Positions 23,516-32,601 are shown, numbered from the stretch's first letter. The stretch is DNA of 64,000 nucleotides from Acidobacteriota bacterium (GCA_016192145.1 JACPUT010000004.1:85694-149693); one strand, 5' to 3'. Numbers and translations are program-made. Notes: generated by a model not told the origin, from the letters alone.

Positions 23516-24559
23516 ATGTCCCTGTTGCGTTGGCTCGCCGCTCCCCTCTCCCCCCTCTACGGAGCCGTGGTGGGGCTGCGGAACCGGACCTTCGACGCCC
23601 ACCCCGGACGGGCCATGAAGGTGGAGGCCCCGGTGGTCTCCGTGGGCAACCTGAGCACGGGCGGCACGGGGAAGACGCCGGTCACCCTCTTCCTCGCCGA
23701 AGGGCTGGCCGGGGAAGGCTGGTCCAACGCCATCGTTTCTCGCGGCTACGGCGGCTCCCGCAAGGTGGATCCCATGGAGGTGGCTCCCACCAGCGAGGCG
23801 AAGCTGTGCGGAGATGAACCCCTCCTCATGGCCAGGCGCCTGGGCGCAGGTCGGGTGGTGGTGGCCCGGAAGCGGGTGGTGGGCGCCCGCTATGCCCTCG
23901 CTTCGGAACCACCCCCCCAGGTGCTGCTGCTGGACGATGGCTTCCAGCACCGGGCCCTCCACCGGGATCTGGACCTGTTGTTGCTGGACGGCGCCCGCCT
24001 CTGGGGCAACGGGCGCACCCTGCCCATGGGTGATCTGCGGGAGCCCATGGAAAGCGCATCCCGGGCCCACGCCCTCGTGGTCACCCGCTGCGGCCGCGTG
24101 CAGGATCGGACGGCGGTGGAAGACTGGTGGAAGCGGCATGGCTCGGGCGGCCCCATCTTCTGGGTGGACTTCAAGGTCCAGGCCCTGCGCGAGTGGCAGA
24201 GCGGGGCGCGTATCCCCCTTCCGCGCCCGGAGCTCCATCCCGTCTTCGCCTGGTGCGGCCTGGGCAACCCCGAGGCCTTCTACGCCGACCTCGCCTCGGC
24301 GGGCCTGAAGCTGGCCGGCACCCGGGCCTTTCCCGACCACGCCATCCCCTCCCTCCGCCGCTTCGCGATGCTCCCCGGAGCGGCGGAGGCCTGCGGCGCG
24401 AAGCTGCTCGTCTGCACGGAGAAGGATGCCGTGAAGCTCCGCCCGGAGCACGCCGCCGTGCTCACCTCTCCCCTCTGGATCGCGGAGCAGGGCTTGGTGG
24501 GCGGCGAGCCCTTGCTGGCCTGGGTCAAAGGCCGGCTCGAGGCGCTCAGGGTTCCTTGA
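23516..24559 (+). CDS. lpxK: Tetraacyldisaccharide 4'-kinase
   Basis: 347 residues. LpxK phosphorylates the 4' position of the lipid A disaccharide at the inner membrane, so this cell makes lipid A. The Walker A loop is VGNLSTGGTGKTPVT, with SRGYGGS, CGDEPLLMARRLGAG, LLLDDGFQHRALHRDLDLLLLDG and HALVVTRCGR following. The N-terminal hydrophobic stretch (PLYGAVVGLRN) is the membrane anchor. Start ATG 23516 is directly beyond the repeat element; the ribosome-binding site is unclear. The last 14 bases overlap the convergent secretin gene. Confidence 0.96.
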   Translation: MSLLRWLAAPLSPLYGAVVGLRNRTFDAHPGRAMKVEAPVVSVGNLSTGGTGKTPVTLFLAEGLAGEGWSNAIVSRGYGGSRKVDPMEVAPTSEAKLCGDEPLLMARRLGAGRVVVARKRVVGARYALASEPPPQVLLLDDGFQHRALHRDLDLLLLDGARLWGNGRTLPMGDLREPMESASRAHALVVTRCGRVQDRTAVEDWWKRHGSGGPIFWVDFKVQALREWQSGARIPLPRPELHPVFAWCGLGNPEAFYADLASAGLKLAGTRAFPDHAIPSLRRFAMLPGAAEACGAKLLVCTEKDAVKLRPEHAAVLTSPLWIAEQGLVGGEPLLAWVKGRLEALRVP

Positions 24560-26186
24560 AGCCCTTGTCCTTCGGGACGACGGGCTCCACCGTGGCGCCC
24601 ACCTTGTCCAACCGCTCCACGGCGCGCTTGCGTTCGGCATCGATCTGCTCGGGTTCCTCCACCAGCGTGGGGGTGAGGAAGATGGCCAGCTCCGTGTGCC
24701 GCTTCTCCTTCTCCTTCTTGCTGAAGAGGTTTCCCAGCCAGGGGATGCGGCGGAGGAAGGGGATGCCCCGATCATCCTGGCCATCCCGCGACTTGATGAT
24801 GCCCGCGAGCACCAGGGTCTCCCCGTTCTTCATGCGCACGACGGTGTCCAGATCGCGGCGATCCACCACGGGCAGGGTGGCACTCGCGAGCAGGTTGCCC
24901 GCGGAATCCTTCACCTGCGTGGATTGCACCGACACCACCTCGCTCACGGAAGGGTTCACCGCCAGCGTGATCATGCCGTCCTCGCCCACCTGGGGCTGGA
25001 TATCGAGCACGATCCCCACGGGCACCACCAGGGGCGTGACCGTGGTGGTGATGATCGGAGCGCCGAAGCCGCCGCTGGGGGTGACCTGGCTGTTCTGGAG
25101 GAAGTAGGCCTCCTCGCGGATCACGCGGAGGATCGCCTTCTGGTTGTTGAGGGTGGAGAGGCGGGGGCTGCTGAGTACCTGCAACCGCCCATCGCGGGCC
25201 AGGGCCGAGAGCGCGGCCGTCACGCGTTGGTTGTCCACCACCATGCGGAAGAGCCCCTGAGTGGCGTCCACGTTCGGGTTCAGCGTTTCGCCCGGGGTGA
25301 AGGAACCGGCGATGTTGGTGCCGGTGCCCAGCCCCGAGCTGGCACCGGCGGAGAGGATGGCCTTCTGCCAATCCACGCCCACCTGACTATCCTTCCCCAG
25401 GGTCACTTCCACGATGCGGGCCTCCAGTTGCACCTGGTGGCGGCCGCGTCGCTTGACCTGCTCCAGATACTGCTCCACCCGCCGATGGGTGCTGGGCTCC
25501 GCACCCACCACCACCAGGCCGGCCTCCGGCTGGATGATGAGGGTCTTCCCATCTTTGGCGATGGCCTTGGAGCCGGGGGCCTTGGTCTGGCCGGAAGCGC
25601 CGTCGGTTTCCGCTTCAACGGGCTCGCCGAAAATGATGGTGCTGAGCCCCATCAGCAACTCGCTCCATGGATCATAGGCATTCCCCGAGCTCAGGGTCGA
25701 TTCATACGAGCTGCTATGGCCACCCTGCCCGCCCCCTCCGCCGGAGCTGGAACCGCCACCGCCCCCCGAGCTGGAGCCGCCGCCCCCCGCTCCGCCGCTC
25801 ACCTGGATGGTCTGCCCCGAGGCGTTCACGGAGAACTGCTTGTCGCCGCTCCGGCGCAACGCGAGCTGGTCCACCTGATAGAAACGCAGGGCTCCATCGG
25901 CCTTGTGGATGTGGATGGTGCGCCCCTTCCGGGTCGAACCGAGGCCCAGGTTCGGCAGCACCTGCTCCAGGAGTTCATCGAGGGTGACGGCCTTCAGATC
26001 CAGGCCCTTGATGCGCGTCTCGACTCCGGGGTCGAAGCTGAGGTTGAGGTCCGTCCCTTCCGTCGCCGCGCGCAGCACGTCCTTGAGGTCGGCCTCGCGG
26101 ACGGACAGGGTGACGCGCCGCAAGGGTGGCGCTTGGGCCAGCAGCAGGGTCGATAGGGCGGGAATGATCAGCTGGCGGAGGCTCAA
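24546..26186 (-). CDS. gspD: Outer-membrane secretin of the type IV filament / type II system (GspD/MshL-like)
   Basis: 546 residues: signal peptide (1-18), an STN/N0 domain (22-95, VTLSVREADLKDVLRAATEGTDLNLSFDP), a Gly/Ser-rich stretch (131-160) and the secretin domain (about 230-505, ending VPFLRRIPWLGNLFSKK). Only one N domain precedes the pore, which is shorter than GspD and like MshL. It forms the multimeric outer-membrane channel for the pilus or pseudopilus. TTG 26186 has a perfect AAGGAGG at five bases; the stop-start overlap with the upstream gene shows coupling. It is the last gene of the operon. Confidence 0.93.
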   Translation of the reverse strand: MSLRQLIIPALSTLLLAQAPPLRRVTLSVREADLKDVLRAATEGTDLNLSFDPGVETRIKGLDLKAVTLDELLEQVLPNLGLGSTRKGRTIHIHKADGALRFYQVDQLALRRSGDKQFSVNASGQTIQVSGGAGGGGSSSGGGGGSSSGGGGGQGGHSSSYESTLSSGNAYDPWSELLMGLSTIIFGEPVEAETDGASGQTKAPGSKAIAKDGKTLIIQPEAGLVVVGAEPSTHRRVEQYLEQVKRRGRHQVQLEARIVEVTLGKDSQVGVDWQKAILSAGASSGLGTGTNIAGSFTPGETLNPNVDATQGLFRMVVDNQRVTAALSALARDGRLQVLSSPRLSTLNNQKAILRVIREEAYFLQNSQVTPSGGFGAPIITTTVTPLVVPVGIVLDIQPQVGEDGMITLAVNPSVSEVVSVQSTQVKDSAGNLLASATLPVVDRRDLDTVVRMKNGETLVLAGIIKSRDGQDDRGIPFLRRIPWLGNLFSKKEKEKRHTELAIFLTPTLVEEPEQIDAERKRAVERLDKVGATVEPVVPKDKGFKEP

Positions 26187-26803
26187 GGGCCCTCCTTAGG
26201 GTCGGAATTTGGCGCAGGATGGATGGATTTCACTTCGGTGCCCCCGGGCCCTTGCAGCTCCACGGCCTTGGGGTGGATCTTCCGCACCTTCCAGGGCGCG
26301 CGACCCAGTTCCTGCTTCTCCCGGTAGCCCACGCCGTCGAACCAGACGCGACTGCCTTCGGGAAGCTGGATGAGGATGTCCGGGAGGGGCGCGGGGTCGG
26401 GCGAACCCTCGCCGGAGGGATGGGCCTTGGACGGGGCCTCCCACATCTTGGGGCCTCCCAGGCGAATGAGGTCGGATGGGCTCTCCCGCAGGGCCGCCCC
26501 GGGCAGGGAAGCCCGGGCCTGGGTATCCAGGGCATCCAGGCGATTCAAGTCGCCGGGGACGAAGGCGAGGGGTTTGAGGTCATCCCACACGCCACTCGCC
26601 TCCGTGGGGGCCTCCTGCGCGGGGGCGGGCGCGGGGTTGGAGTCCGGGGGCGCGACCTCGGAGCTCTGCCCTGCGATCGGAGCCGGTGAGGGCTCGGCCG
26701 ACTTCGGGCCTGAGAAGCTCTGGTAGTTGAACCAGGCCACCGCGGCGACCCCCACCACCAGGGTGGGAAGCAGCCAGAGCTTGTTGCGCTCGACAAAACT
26801 CAT
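26183..26803 (-). CDS. Inner-membrane filament assembly protein (GspB/MshK/PilP-like)
   Basis: 206 residues. One N-terminal membrane segment (10-28, LLPTLVVGVAAVAWF) is followed by a Pro-rich periplasmic linker and a C-terminal domain (about 140-195; ILIQLPEGSRVWFDGVGYREKQELGRAPWKVRKIHPKAVELQGPGG) like the homology region of GspB/GspC/MshK. Such proteins link the inner membrane platform to the secretin. ATG 26803 forms ATGA with the PilO-like stop. It overlaps the secretin start by four bases. The exact subfamily (PilP versus MshK) is not certain. Confidence 0.75.
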   Translation of the reverse strand: MSFVERNKLWLLPTLVVGVAAVAWFNYQSFSGPKSAEPSPAPIAGQSSEVAPPDSNPAPAPAQEAPTEASGVWDDLKPLAFVPGDLNRLDALDTQARASLPGAALRESPSDLIRLGGPKMWEAPSKAHPSGEGSPDPAPLPDILIQLPEGSRVWFDGVGYREKQELGRAPWKVRKIHPKAVELQGPGGTEVKSIHPAPNSDPKEGP

Positions 26804-27438
26804 GGCGCATCCCCCGGGGCCGATTGGGGCAGCGGTTCCAGCACCAGGTTGCGCAGCCAAAGGGATTGCTGCCGATGCTCCGGGGTGGATTCCCAGCGCA
26901 GGCCCACGGGCTCCAGCATGGGCTGCACGGCCGGAAGGTGCTCCAGGCCGATGAAGAGGCGATCGGCGCCCCCGGAAATGCGCGCTTCAAGGACCCAGGC
27001 CTTCAGTTCGCCTGGACCACTGACCCCCGCGGCCCCGAGAGGGGGTGGCAGGGCGCCGGGAAGCGTGAAGCTGGCCTGGATGGGATCCCAGCTGGAGCGC
27101 ACGCCCACGATGTTCACCCCGTGGCGCCCCCAGGTGCGCTGCAGCAGGCTCACCACGCGATCGTAGTGGGCCAACTTCTCGCGATCACCGGACACGATGG
27201 GCAGGCGCTGGCGCCAGGGCGCGGTGGGATCCAGCAGCACCTTCCGTTCCTCCACCGAGAGGGGCTGGAAGTTGGGCAGGTCGCGGATCTGCGCGTCGGC
27301 CGCTTCGATGCGGGCATCCAGGGCCTCGAGGGTCACCCGGGTCGGTCGCACGACGAAGGCGAAGAAGCAGATGGGCAGCACCAGGAAGATCACGGCGAAG
27401 GCGACCCGTTCCGCCGGGCGCGTGGAGGAACCGCTCAT
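26800..27438 (-). CDS. PilO-like inner-membrane platform protein
   Basis: 212 residues: short cytoplasmic N-terminus, one membrane segment (12-31, VAFAVIFLVLPICFFAFV), a short coiled coil (32-50, LEALDARIEAADAQIRDL) and a periplasmic ferredoxin-like domain. Its place between the PilM/N fusion and the GspB-like gene, with ATGA overlaps on both sides, fits PilO/GspM. Sequence identity to PilO is low, so I rely on topology and context. Confidence 0.75.
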   Translation of the reverse strand: MSGSSTRPAERVAFAVIFLVLPICFFAFVVRPTRVTLEALDARIEAADAQIRDLPNFQPLSVEERKVLLDPTAPWRQRLPIVSGDREKLAHYDRVVSLLQRTWGRHGVNIVGVRSSWDPIQASFTLPGALPPPLGAAGVSGPGELKAWVLEARISGGADRLFIGLEHLPAVQPMLEPVGLRWESTPEHRQQSLWLRNLVLEPLPQSAPGDAP

Positions 27439-28835
27439 GGGGCGCTCCCTTCCAGGGTGAAGCGGGCCACGGCCCGCTGATCGATCTTGGAATCATTCTC
27501 GTCCCGGCGATCCAGCACCTGCACTTCGCGCATGGGCTGGAGGGCGAGGCCCGGATGGGCTTGCAACCGGGCCAGGTAGAGGGAGAGCGGCCCCGCGCTG
27601 AAAGAGGGCTCCGTGAGGGCGGTGCCGGTCACCACGAAGCGGTGCTTCAGGGGTTCGCCCGGCGCCTGGAGGACTTCAACCTTTTCGAGCGACACGCCTT
27701 CGGGGGCCTCCAGGAGCAAGGCCCCCAGGCGCCCGAGGGCCTGCCCCGCCTTCACCTGCCGAGCCTCCGCCATGCGCAGGCGCAGCAGGGGCACGCGAGC
27801 CCCCACCACCTCATGCCGCTGGGCCTGCAGCGCCTTGCGCTGGGCCAGCGTGGCTTCCATCTGCTCCGCATCCCGGGCCCGCTGATCGGCGCTCCACCGG
27901 AGCCAGGCCCACAGGGTGCCCATGAGGCCCAGCGCGAGGAAGGACGCCACCCACAGCACCAGTCGCGCCACCTTGCGGGTCTGGGCCTCCAGCACCTCCA
28001 CCGGCACGAGATTCAACCCGCCCTTGCGCTCCCGCTCCAGTCCCCGCCACAGGACGGGCCAGAGTTCAGCGGGGCCTTCATGGGCCTTCAGGCGCAACCC
28101 CTTCAGGCGATCTAGAAAAGGCGCCGAAGGTGCCTCCATGCCCACGAGCAGGAGATGGTCCACGGCGATATTCCGCTGCCGCTGCTTCACGAACTGGAGG
28201 GTGCGCGCCAGCTCCTGCACCACGCGCTCCAACCGGGACTCCTCGTCCTCGTCCTCCGGCAGGCGGAAGGCGCGCTGCAGCAGCAGGCCAGGCCCCCGGA
28301 AGACGCAGAGGCGGCCCAGGCCCTCATCCACCGCCAGCACCATGCGATCCCGAGGTTGGTCGGGCGTGCCGTCGAGCCCCCGCTGCAGCACCCGGGCCCA
28401 AGGCGTGGCGAGGGTGAACCGCAGATCCAGATCCTCGGCCAGGGCCACCAGATCATGCATCTCCCGGGAGGGCAGGCTGGCGATCCAGAGGGCGTGACCG
28501 CCCTCGGCGGCGGGATCCGGATCCTGGGCCGCCCCCGTGGCGGCCGTACCCGCACCCTCGGCAGCCCCCATGCGGCGGGCCGTGTCCTTCAGTTCCGAAG
28601 CCCCCAGGAAGGGCGCATCCTGGCACGTCACGCTGAGGCTGGATTGGCCCAGCAGCACGCGGAGCTCCGAGCCGCGCGGGATCACGCCCCGGAGCGCCGT
28701 GCCCCATTCCGCCCGCCGCTGCGGCCCCGCCGCCACGCCCGGCAGCGCCAGGAGCAGCTGACCTTCCCCATCCCGCAGGGCGGCGCCCTGATCTTCCATG
28801 ACCAGGACGAAGGTGTGCTTGGAGGGTTTGGACAT
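27435..28835 (-). CDS. PilM-PilN fusion (GspL-like) platform protein
   Basis: 466 residues. The N-terminal 240 residues are an actin-like ATPase fold of PilM/GspL type (MVLAVDEGLGRLCVF, IAVDHLLLVGMEAPSAPFLDRL, NLVPVE). A membrane segment follows (about 294-312, LVLWVASFLALGLMGTLWAW), then a coiled coil and a periplasmic PilN-like domain (GVSLEKVEVLQAPGEPLKHRFVVTGTALTEP). Bacterial type IVa pili use separate PilM and PilN; type II systems use one GspL. The NxVPxE-like motif (NLVPVE) sits before the membrane segment, as in PilN. ATG 28835 is preferred to the TTG overlapping the previous stop. Confidence 0.85.
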   Translation of the reverse strand: MSKPSKHTFVLVMEDQGAALRDGEGQLLLALPGVAAGPQRRAEWGTALRGVIPRGSELRVLLGQSSLSVTCQDAPFLGASELKDTARRMGAAEGAGTAATGAAQDPDPAAEGGHALWIASLPSREMHDLVALAEDLDLRFTLATPWARVLQRGLDGTPDQPRDRMVLAVDEGLGRLCVFRGPGLLLQRAFRLPEDEDEESRLERVVQELARTLQFVKQRQRNIAVDHLLLVGMEAPSAPFLDRLKGLRLKAHEGPAELWPVLWRGLERERKGGLNLVPVEVLEAQTRKVARLVLWVASFLALGLMGTLWAWLRWSADQRARDAEQMEATLAQRKALQAQRHEVVGARVPLLRLRMAEARQVKAGQALGRLGALLLEAPEGVSLEKVEVLQAPGEPLKHRFVVTGTALTEPSFSAGPLSLYLARLQAHPGLALQPMREVQVLDRRDENDSKIDQRAVARFTLEGSAP

Positions 28836-28840
28836 GGCGC

Positions 28841-29674
28841 TCAATTGAAGGTGAAGGTGAGGTTCTGGGTCCCGCCGGGGGCGAGCGTGACGAGCCGTGA
28901 CTGGGTCTGCGGTGCGGTCTGCGCCGCGAGGCCCAGCCCGAGGACGGCCGGCTGACCCCCTGGGATCGTCACCGTGATAAGCAGGGGCCCCGCGGGTAGG
29001 TTCTGGCGGGAATAGGGGGGCACGGGGGGGGGTGCCACCAGGCTGAACAGGACAGGGGTAAGGACGTTCGTCCGGGAAGGGGGCGTTGCCGAAATGGCAC
29101 TCGGGACCACCGGAAGATTGCCATGGCGAACGGTGGTCACTTGCACCGTCCCCGAGGGGGCCGGAAGGGTGGGGTTGGGGTAGACGAGGTCATCGACCCG
29201 GGCGGATGGGTTGCCAGCCAGCACATCACTCTGCCCGTTGGGACCCCGCGTGGTGATCTGGAATCCGCCCGTCACCTGGCGGATGAGGTAGGCCCGGCCC
29301 CACGGATCCGACGGCAGGCCCGTGTTCAGCGTGCTTCCCGACCAGTAGGGCCCCCGCCAGCCGCCCAGCAGGGGGCTCCCGGCGTAGGTTCCGTACAGCC
29401 GGGTGCCCGTGGCGGCCGTGGCGATGGCGAGATTGGGAGTGGCGACCCCGTTCGGAAAGCCGAAATCACCCTGCATGCCTGGGACATTGCGGTCCGGGGC
29501 GCCGAAGCAGGCTTCATAGAGTTGCTTCAGCTCGATCCGGGCCCTTTGTTCCTTCGCCTGATTCACGCTCTTGAGCAGGAGGGGAACCGCCGTGCCCGCC
29601 AGGATCGCCATCACCGCGATGGCGATGGCCACTTCCATGAGGGTGAATCCATCCCGCTTACTGGGCGCCGGCAT
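28841..29674 (-). CDS. Prepilin-like pseudopilin with GspG signature and long C-terminal extension
   Basis: 277 residues. The prepilin leader ends DG|FTLMEVAIAIAVMAILAG; cleavage follows Gly and methylation of Phe is expected. The signature DPWGRAYLI fits the GspG/MshB pseudopilin family. Beyond about residue 190 the sequence is an extra Pro/Val/Thr-rich region not found in standard pseudopilins, ending in a beta-rich tail. ATG 29674 has GGAGG upstream and overlaps the GspF stop by 17 bases. Probably a minor pseudopilin with a special tip or surface role. Confidence 0.85.
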   Translation of the reverse strand: MPAPSKRDGFTLMEVAIAIAVMAILAGTAVPLLLKSVNQAKEQRARIELKQLYEACFGAPDRNVPGMQGDFGFPNGVATPNLAIATAATGTRLYGTYAGSPLLGGWRGPYWSGSTLNTGLPSDPWGRAYLIRQVTGGFQITTRGPNGQSDVLAGNPSARVDDLVYPNPTLPAPSGTVQVTTVRHGNLPVVPSAISATPPSRTNVLTPVLFSLVAPPPVPPYSRQNLPAGPLLITVTIPGGQPAVLGLGLAAQTAPQTQSRLVTLAPGGTQNLTFTFN

Positions 29675-30860
29675 TGATGCCTCCAATGAGCGTGTAGATG
29701 GGCAGCAGGATGGCGAGGGCGACGAAGACGAGCAGGGATGCCAGGCCCAGGATGATCAAGGGTTCGAGGAGCTGGAAGAAGCGCTTCACGCCGGCCTGCA
29801 CCTCGGCGTCGAAGTACTGGCTCACCTTGGTGAGGGTCTGTTCGAGATTGCCTGCTTCCTCGCCGATGGCGAGCATGCGCACCACGAGGGGCGGGAAGGT
29901 GCCGACCCGGGCGGCCATGGCGCCCAGGCGCTCGCCGCCTTCGATGCCCTCGCGGATGCGGCGGACATCCAGCGCCAGCCGGGCATTGCCGGTGACCCCT
30001 TCGCACTCCCGCAGGATCTGCACGATGGGGATGCCGGCGCGGAACTGGGCCGCGAAGAAGGTGGCGAACCGGGAGAGCCCCATGCGGGTGACGAGCGGCC
30101 CGACCAGGGGTGCGCTGAGCTTGCGGGTGTCCCACCAGAGCCGGTAGGCGTCATCCCGCAACGACATGCGATGCCCGAAGTAGAGCAAGGTGGGCAGGGC
30201 CACCACCGCCCAACCGAAGCTGACCATGAAATCACCCACGCCCAGGAAGATCCGGGTGGGCAGTGGCATGGCCACGTTGAATTCGCGCAGCATCTTCAGG
30301 ATGGGCGGGAAGGCGAAGATGGAGGCCGCGAGGATCGCGACTCCGATGACCCCCAGCACGATGAGCGGGTAGGTGCTCGCCTGCTGGATCTGGGCGGCGA
30401 AGGCCTCCTCCCACTCCACGAGTTTCACGACCTCGCGCAAGGCCTCATCCAGGCGGCCGCTGCCCTCTCCCGCCCTGATCATGTTGATCTGCAGGTGGGA
30501 GAACAGGCTGGGGTGGGCCTGGAAGGCCTCGGAGAGGCTGGCGCCGCCCTCGATGCGCCGGCGGATGTCGTTGAAGGCCGCATCCAGGTTGGGGTTCTCG
30601 GGCACCCGGTAATCCGCCAGCGCCGCGAGGATGGGCACGCCCGCCTCGATGTAGCTGCCCAGGTGCATGAGGAAGGCCACCTGATCCTTGCGGGAGATGG
30701 TGGCCCGGCCGGCCCGAGTGGCGCCTTCGGGCTCCGCCTTCACGAGGAAGGCCCTCTCCCGGGCCAGGGCGTTGGCCAGCTCGTCCTCGCTCGAGGCCAT
30801 CCGCACGCCGCGGATGAGGCGTCCGTCATAGCCCTTGGCCGTGAAGGCGTAGCTGGGCAT
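29658..30860 (-). CDS. gspF: Inner-membrane platform protein GspF/PilC
   Basis: 400 residues with the duplicated T2SSF fold: N-terminal cytoplasmic part (MPSYAFTAKGYDGRLIRG), then GSYIEAGVPILAALADYR and three membrane spans near residues 160-190, 205-230 and 365-390 (LEPLIILGLASLLVFVALAILLP). It converts ATPase motion to pilin extraction. ATG 30860 overlaps the gspE stop (TGATG). The longer upstream frame is only a shadow of gspE. Confidence 0.95.
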   Translation of the reverse strand: MPSYAFTAKGYDGRLIRGVRMASSEDELANALARERAFLVKAEPEGATRAGRATISRKDQVAFLMHLGSYIEAGVPILAALADYRVPENPNLDAAFNDIRRRIEGGASLSEAFQAHPSLFSHLQINMIRAGEGSGRLDEALREVVKLVEWEEAFAAQIQQASTYPLIVLGVIGVAILAASIFAFPPILKMLREFNVAMPLPTRIFLGVGDFMVSFGWAVVALPTLLYFGHRMSLRDDAYRLWWDTRKLSAPLVGPLVTRMGLSRFATFFAAQFRAGIPIVQILRECEGVTGNARLALDVRRIREGIEGGERLGAMAARVGTFPPLVVRMLAIGEEAGNLEQTLTKVSQYFDAEVQAGVKRFFQLLEPLIILGLASLLVFVALAILLPIYTLIGGINAGAQ

Positions 30861-32545
30861 CAGGCCTCCTCCGCCATGGAGACGCGCAGGGCCTCTTCCA
30901 GGGTGATGAGGCCTTTGCGGGCCAGGTTGAAGGCGTGCTCGAAGAGGCTCGTCTTGCCCTCGGCGCGGGCCTGGGCTTCGATTTCCCCGAGCCCGGCGCC
31001 CTTGGCGATGAGCTCGCGGATGGCGGGGCTCACGAAGAGCAGGTCGTGGATGGGACGCCGCCCACGGATGCCCGTCTGGCCGCAGATTTCGCAGCCGCGG
31101 CCCTTCTCCCACTGCCCTGTTCGCTGCTCCGGCTTGAGCAGGGTGAGGGCTTCGGGCTCGGGGGCATAGGGCTCGGAACAGGCCTGGCAGTTGGCCCGCA
31201 CGAGTCGCTGGGCCAGCACGCCCTGGAGGCTGGCGGCCAGCTCCAGGTTGCTCACGCCCATGTCCTTCAAGCGCGGGATGGAGCCCACCGGATCGTTGGT
31301 GTGGAGCGTGGAGAGCACCAGGTGGCCCGTCATGGCCGCGCGCATGGCGATCTCCGCCGTGTCGCGATCCCGGATCTCACCGATGAGGATGATATCGGGA
31401 TCCTGCCGGAGGATGCTGCGAAGCCCCGCCGCGAAGGTCAAACCCGCCTTCACGTTCACCTGCACCTGCGTGATGAGGGGCAGCTCGTACTCGACGGGAT
31501 CCTCCACCGTCACGATGCAGCGATCGCTCCCGTTGATGCTGTTGAGGGCGGAATAGAGGGTCGTCGTCTTACCGCTGCCCGTGGGCCCCGTCACGAGGAT
31601 CACGCCATGGGGCAGGGCCAGGATCTTGGTGAAGCGCTCGTAGATCGCATCCGGCATGCCCAGCTGATCCAGGCCCATCACGAGCTTCGTCTTGTCCAGG
31701 AAACGCAGCACCACCTTCTCGCCGTGGTTGTTGGGCAGGAAGGAGGCGCGCACGTCGAAGTGGCGCTTGCCGTAGGTGAACTGGAACTTGCCATCTTGGG
31801 GGAGGCGGTTTTCCGCGAGGTTCACCTCCGCGAGGATCTTGAACCGGGCCACGATGGCCGCCTGCACGGCCTTGGGCAGGCTGGGCCCCTGGTGCAGGGT
31901 GCCATCCACGCGGTACCGGGTGAGCACCGTGCGGGGCCCGGGTTGCACGTGCAGATCCGTGGCCCGGTCCCGCACGGCCTTGAGCAGGATCTGGTCCACG
32001 AGGCGCACCACGGGCAGCTCCGCCTCGGGATCCCGGGAGGTGCCGAGGCTCGCCTGGATGGCCTCCTCGATGAGCTCCTCCAGCGTCTTCCGCTCGCCGT
32101 AGGCCTCGTTGATCTTGACGTGGATATCCTCTTCCGCCGCGCCGGACACTTCCACCGGCCGCCGCGTGTAGGCTTCGACCTCGCCCAGGGCCTCGATGTC
32201 ATAGATGTTGGCCATGGCCAGCGTGAGCACGTCCCCCTCGAGGGAGAGGGGCACCACGTTGAGCCGGCGGGCCATCTCCTCGGGCACGAGCGCCAGCGCA
32301 GCCGGAGGGATGTCCAGGTCGCCCAGATCCACGTAGCGGACGCCGCCCTGCTCGGCCAGCACCGCGCTGAGCATCTGCGGCGTTACGAGGCCCAGCTGGG
32401 TGATGATCTCGCCCAGCATCACGCCCGTGCGCTTCTGCTCGCGCACCGCCAGCTCCAGCTGCCGCTCCGTGAGCAGGCCCGCGGCCACCAGGCGCTCGCC
32501 CAGCAGCTTGCGGGGGGCTCCCTGGCCCGGGGTCGGACTGCTCAT
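30860..32545 (-). CDS. gspE: Type IV filament/type II secretion assembly ATPase (GspE/PilB/MshE-like)
   Basis: 561 residues. The N-terminus has two MshEN-type motifs (KLLGERLVAAGLLTERQLELA and VMLGEIITQLGLVTPQMLSAV), the domain that binds c-di-GMP in MshE. The ATPase core has VTGPTGSGKTTTLYSALN (Walker A), VEDPVEYELP (Asp box), LIGEIRDRDTAEIAMRAAMTGHLVLSTLHTND (Walker B and His box) and a tetracysteine zinc site (NCQACSEP ... GCEICGQTG). I start at ATG 32545; ATG 32566 is the alternative but falls at the edge of a stem-loop. It powers the filament and is probably c-di-GMP controlled. Confidence 0.95.
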   Translation of the reverse strand: MSSPTPGQGAPRKLLGERLVAAGLLTERQLELAVREQKRTGVMLGEIITQLGLVTPQMLSAVLAEQGGVRYVDLGDLDIPPAALALVPEEMARRLNVVPLSLEGDVLTLAMANIYDIEALGEVEAYTRRPVEVSGAAEEDIHVKINEAYGERKTLEELIEEAIQASLGTSRDPEAELPVVRLVDQILLKAVRDRATDLHVQPGPRTVLTRYRVDGTLHQGPSLPKAVQAAIVARFKILAEVNLAENRLPQDGKFQFTYGKRHFDVRASFLPNNHGEKVVLRFLDKTKLVMGLDQLGMPDAIYERFTKILALPHGVILVTGPTGSGKTTTLYSALNSINGSDRCIVTVEDPVEYELPLITQVQVNVKAGLTFAAGLRSILRQDPDIILIGEIRDRDTAEIAMRAAMTGHLVLSTLHTNDPVGSIPRLKDMGVSNLELAASLQGVLAQRLVRANCQACSEPYAPEPEALTLLKPEQRTGQWEKGRGCEICGQTGIRGRRPIHDLLFVSPAIRELIAKGAGLGEIEAQARAEGKTSLFEHAFNLARKGLITLEEALRVSMAEEA

Positions 32546-32553
32546 AACGTCTG

Positions 32554-32588
32554 GGACCCGTCCCATCCAAAGAGCGTGGGACGGGTCC
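32554..32588 (-). promoter_or_regulatory. 12-bp stem-loop between pseudopilin and gspE
   Basis: GGACCCGTCCCA (32554-32565) is the perfect reverse complement of TGGGACGGGTCC (32577-32588) around an 11-base loop. No U-run follows on the minus-strand transcript, so it is more likely an mRNA stabiliser or partial attenuator that raises pilin over gspE expression than a full terminator. Confidence 0.7.
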
Positions 32589-32601
32589 TGGGCATGGAAA
32601 C

